64,000 nt of DNA from Hofstenia miamia (lineage: Eukaryota; Xenacoelomorpha; Acoela; Hofsteniidae). The stretch lies in NCBI GenBank assembly GCA_900660155.1, contig CABFPE010000033.1, positions 1,630,722 through 1,694,721 on the forward strand, given 5' to 3'. The notes beneath the pieces were generated by a model. The model had not been told where the DNA came from, made no database searches, and was given only the letters and a program-made list of their open reading frames with translations. The translations under genes were made by a program, and so were the position numbers. How positions within the stretch are numbered: the stretch's first letter is position 1; each line of letters begins with the position of its first letter. Positions 61,216 through 64,000 of the stretch are shown piece by piece.

Positions 61216-62805
61216 CAGTATATCACAAAAGTTTGTACACCCTAAGCTTTTTTCCTTAAAATAGTGATTGCGGTCGTTACTATGAATGAAATCAAACGAA
61301 ATTTTCAGTTGTATTAAAATGCATAGATAGAGCACATGTTGTTACAAATTAGTTATCTAAATATTTCAAGAGATATACAGAAAAATGTAATTTATACTAC
61401 CTTCAAAATTTATGTACACTCGTTGATAAATACTAATAATTATCACTTCTTCATTTATATATTTAGTCTTCTGATAATTTGTGGTACCTTTGGAATTACA
61501 TCCGGTCAAAACACTGCTTGCATGTTTCCTAAAAAGAAAGCGTTGTGTTGAAAGCGTTATTGGAGAGCAATGGCGCCAAAAGTAAAGATTTATCACATGA
61601 TTTGAAAATGATTGTTGTCAAATTGCATATCAGTGGTCTAGGATATAAAAAAAATTAGTGAAAGACTTCAGATTAGCAAAAATACAGTGGCAAAAGTGGT
61701 TCAGAAGTTTAAGAGGAATGATACTGTGAAGGCTAGCCGTCGCTCAGGCCGTCCTTCCCTCTTGACTGCCCGGGGTAGTCATCAAATTGAGTAATGTGTG
61801 AAAAAGGATAGACGTCGAAGTGCTTCATTGTTGGTAGACGAAGTGTTTTCTGCTACGAGTAAGACTATCTGCCCAAACCACTCGTCGAAGCCTAAACAAG
61901 TGGTCTACGTGGACGGGTTCATCGGAAGAAACCCCTTCTGAGTGACAGACACAAATCCAATCGCCGTTTGTTTGGTAACACCCACCTAAAAAAGGAACCT
62001 ACCTTTTGGAAAAATATACTGTGGCCAGACGAGACAAAAATTAACCTGTTTGGGTCAGACGGCATTCAACGAGTTTGGCGCCAACAAGGAGAAGCTTATA
62101 GTGAGAATGTTACCAAGCCAACTGTGACGCACGGAGGCGGAAGTCTCATGATATGGGGATGTATGAGGAATGGGGATTTTGAGTAATTAGAATTTATAGA
62201 AGGGAAGATGAATTCAAAGCATACTGCAACATGCTAAAGAATAGGATGCTGCCGAGTCTTAAAAATGTGAGAAGAGGGCCATCTTTCATTCCGATAACGA
62301 CCCCAAATACACATCTAAGTTTACCACCAAAATAACTTTCAGAAAAAAAAGTAAAGGTATTGCCATGGCCCAGTAAGTCGCCAGATTTGAACCCGATAGA
62401 ACATCTATGGGGAGATTTAAAGAGAAGAAATGCGCAATAAAGCCCAGTTGAAAAAAGTCACCCAGGAATTGTCGATATCACCAACATGTACCATTCTAGT
62501 TGATTCTATACCACGAAGACTTGCTGCAGTCATCAAAAACTAGGTTTCACACACCAAATATTGAATATGAATGCATTTTTGTTGTTGTTTTCAAAGGTGT
62601 CAAAAACTTTGGAAAGTGTATTATTTACATTTTCTCTCATAAATGTTATAATTTTCATGTCAATCTACTGTAATTACATGAACAGTTTTTATGGGTATTA
62701 AAATATATTTTGTTCAAGTTTCATTTCATTTCATTCAATATAACAAACGCAATCAGTATTTTAGAGAAAAAAAGCTTAGGGTTGTACAAACTTTTGTGAC
62801 TTACT
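61216..62805 (+). mobile_element. Tc1/mariner element, inactive
   Basis: Ends CAGTATATCACAAAAGTTTG and, inverted, CAGTAAGTCACAAAAGTTTG, pairing on through TACA..CCCTAAGCTTTTTT; flanked by TA. The element is 1590 bp. Transposase pieces: MAPKVKIYH then MIVVKLHISGLGYKK, ISKNTVAKVVQKFKRNDTVK and RRSGRPSLLTARGSHQIE (61.57-61.8 kb). Then 61968-62186 has TFWKNILWPDETKINLFGSD and HGGGSLMIWGC, the DE(T/S) catalytic box and GGGSxMxWG block, and [19 protein letters not shown] follows near 62.37 kb. Stops and small indels are spread through it. Confidence 0.9.
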
Positions 62806-62989
62806 GTATATATAAATTTAGCAATGCTGAAAAAAAGCAGACATTTGAAGAAAAGGTATGGTATGATTCAATCAGGGAAAAATCGGAATACCAAAAAATA
62901 CGTAATCTTTAATTATATGAGGTTTGACAAGAAATTAATGTAGCTTGACTATCCGTAAAAAGGAACTTTAACACGTTTCCTAAGGTTTT

Positions 62990-64000
62990 CAATCACAACT
63001 TAAATGGTAAAAGGTCAAAATAATTCGAACTTGAAGCAATTGTTTCATTATGATGTCATAAAACTTCAAGGGACGAAACTGAAAAATATTTTTCCAAGTT
63101 GTGTATTTGAAATTAATGACTATCCTACGTTTCGATTAGATCGTGATTTACATAATTTCAGAGGAAAAAAGCGCGGTGGCGGACGGATAACGTAGGTACC
63201 CAAACAGTGGTACAAAAACAAACCAAAATTGCTTATTCAATATCAAATGCAATTATCGAACTTATTACTATTCATTGTCTTATGCAAAGCCAAAAATAAA
63301 GCCAGTAAAATTGGGTCTTTGTTATGCGTAACAAAATTCAACGAAAAATAAACAAGATGGCAGTCTATCAAAGGGAACAGAAGCACATGGGAATGACAAA
63401 GGATTATATAGTTCAAGAGATGAAAAAGCGATCTGGAAAAGCAGTTGATAAAATTCATCTTTCGATGAAAGTTTTTGAAGACCTAAATAACTAGTTTATT
63501 AGAATTGATAAAGATGTATGGCGTGATTCTGCCTTTGTAATACCTGATGATCAAAACTTTTCTGTAAATTATACTGAAAACATTTTAAAAAGTGTTAAGT
63601 CTAATACTGCTAAAGTATTGGGGTTTCATCAGGTTGGGTATGTAACAGTTTTCTTATCAGAAATTTTTCAACAGAGTTTTGAAACTTATACATATCCTGA
63701 ATTGAGAAAACCCGCAATTATCACACCAATTCCTAAATCGAAAGATGCCACAAAAGGAAACTTTAAAGATTTTTGTCCAGTTACGGTCACCTGTATCTCT
63801 GCTAAATTTCTTTCTAGACTTGACATGAAGTATTATCAGTTATATGTTATTGAAGTAAATAGTGAAATGCAGTTTACATACAAAGTTAAATATTCAATAA
63901 CGGATGCGCTTCTATGTGTAGTTAATCTGATAGCTGAACATCTTGATAATTATGTTACTAGTGTAGTGAAATCAGTATTTCTGGATTTCTTGTCTGCTTT
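62990..64000 (+). mobile_element. LINE fragment (endonuclease tail and RT), runs off the window
   Basis: 63004-63195 has YPTFRLDRDLHNFRGKKRGG then GRIT, like the RxDRxxxxxGGG block of LINE endonucleases. From 63.6 kb: SNTAKVLGFHQVGYVTVFLS, YPELRKPAIITPIPKSKDAT, KGNFKDFCPVTVTCISAKFL, then SITDALLCVVNLIAEHLDNY and SVFLDFLSAF. These are the RT fingers and the F-x-D-F-x-x-AF catalytic block of Jockey/CR1-group elements. The RT part is much better preserved than the LINE at 35-37 kb. It continues past 64000. Confidence 0.75.

Noticed and set aside
1-64000. CRISPR arrays, bacterial operons, rRNA or tRNA genes
   Set aside because: No regular spaced repeats of that type or clear RNA gene was recognised; introns and non-LTR elements show animal nuclear DNA.

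Overview
The window is AT-rich animal nuclear DNA, crowded with transposons and carrying a few intron-containing host genes. Three host genes can be reconstructed exon by exon with matching splice phases. On the plus strand is a methylmalonate-semialdehyde dehydrogenase (ALDH6A1 type, 24639-31316). On the minus strand are a BNIP3-like mitophagy receptor (46404-44266) and a LAS1-type pre-rRNA endoribonuclease (53026-48968). A further minus-strand exon pair near 57.1-57.6 kb looks spliced but was not identified. In all four cases a splice acceptor AG lies 0-11 bases before the start codon. This is what spliced-leader trans-splicing (or a 5'UTR intron in every gene) would leave. Together with the short introns (45 and 66 bp) and few exons, it suggests a tunicate or another spliced-leader-using invertebrate, but the species cannot be fixed from the sequence.

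Layout. 1-8.9 kb: a Harbinger-type transposase fragment split by a 5.5-kb TTAA-flanked DNA transposon whose transposase has a RAG1-like order of motifs. 8.9-17.1 kb: a broken Ty3/Gypsy LTR element without its 5' end, with a long uncharacterised region between pol and the 3' LTR. 17.1-23.1 kb: a thicket of inverted repeats, a degenerate tandem array and a solo LTR of the same family. 24.6-31.3 kb: the dehydrogenase gene, with LINE pieces and a MITE in intron 2 and a 1.1-kb duplicated block in intron 4. 31.9-42.5 kb: decayed LINE copies on both strands, a DDX39B/UAP56-like pseudogene fragment and a repeat I recognise from many invertebrates. 43.5 kb: a hAT MITE. 44.2-53.0 kb: BNIP3-like and LAS1-like genes with a dead Tc1 element between them. 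54.6-64 kb: LINE tails, a Tc1 transposase cut by a 1000-N gap, the unidentified exons, a second dead Tc1 element and the start of another LINE running off the end.

Assembly quality matters here. Single Ns at 3677, 4133, 25982 and 29912 mark contig joins. Around three of them the same sequence appears on both sides with few differences, so apparent duplications in the transposase and in the dehydrogenase intron are probably overlapping haplotype contigs placed in series. The host genes cover different parts of cell biology (valine and thymine catabolism, mitophagy, ribosome biogenesis) and show no sign of a shared pathway or tight operon.
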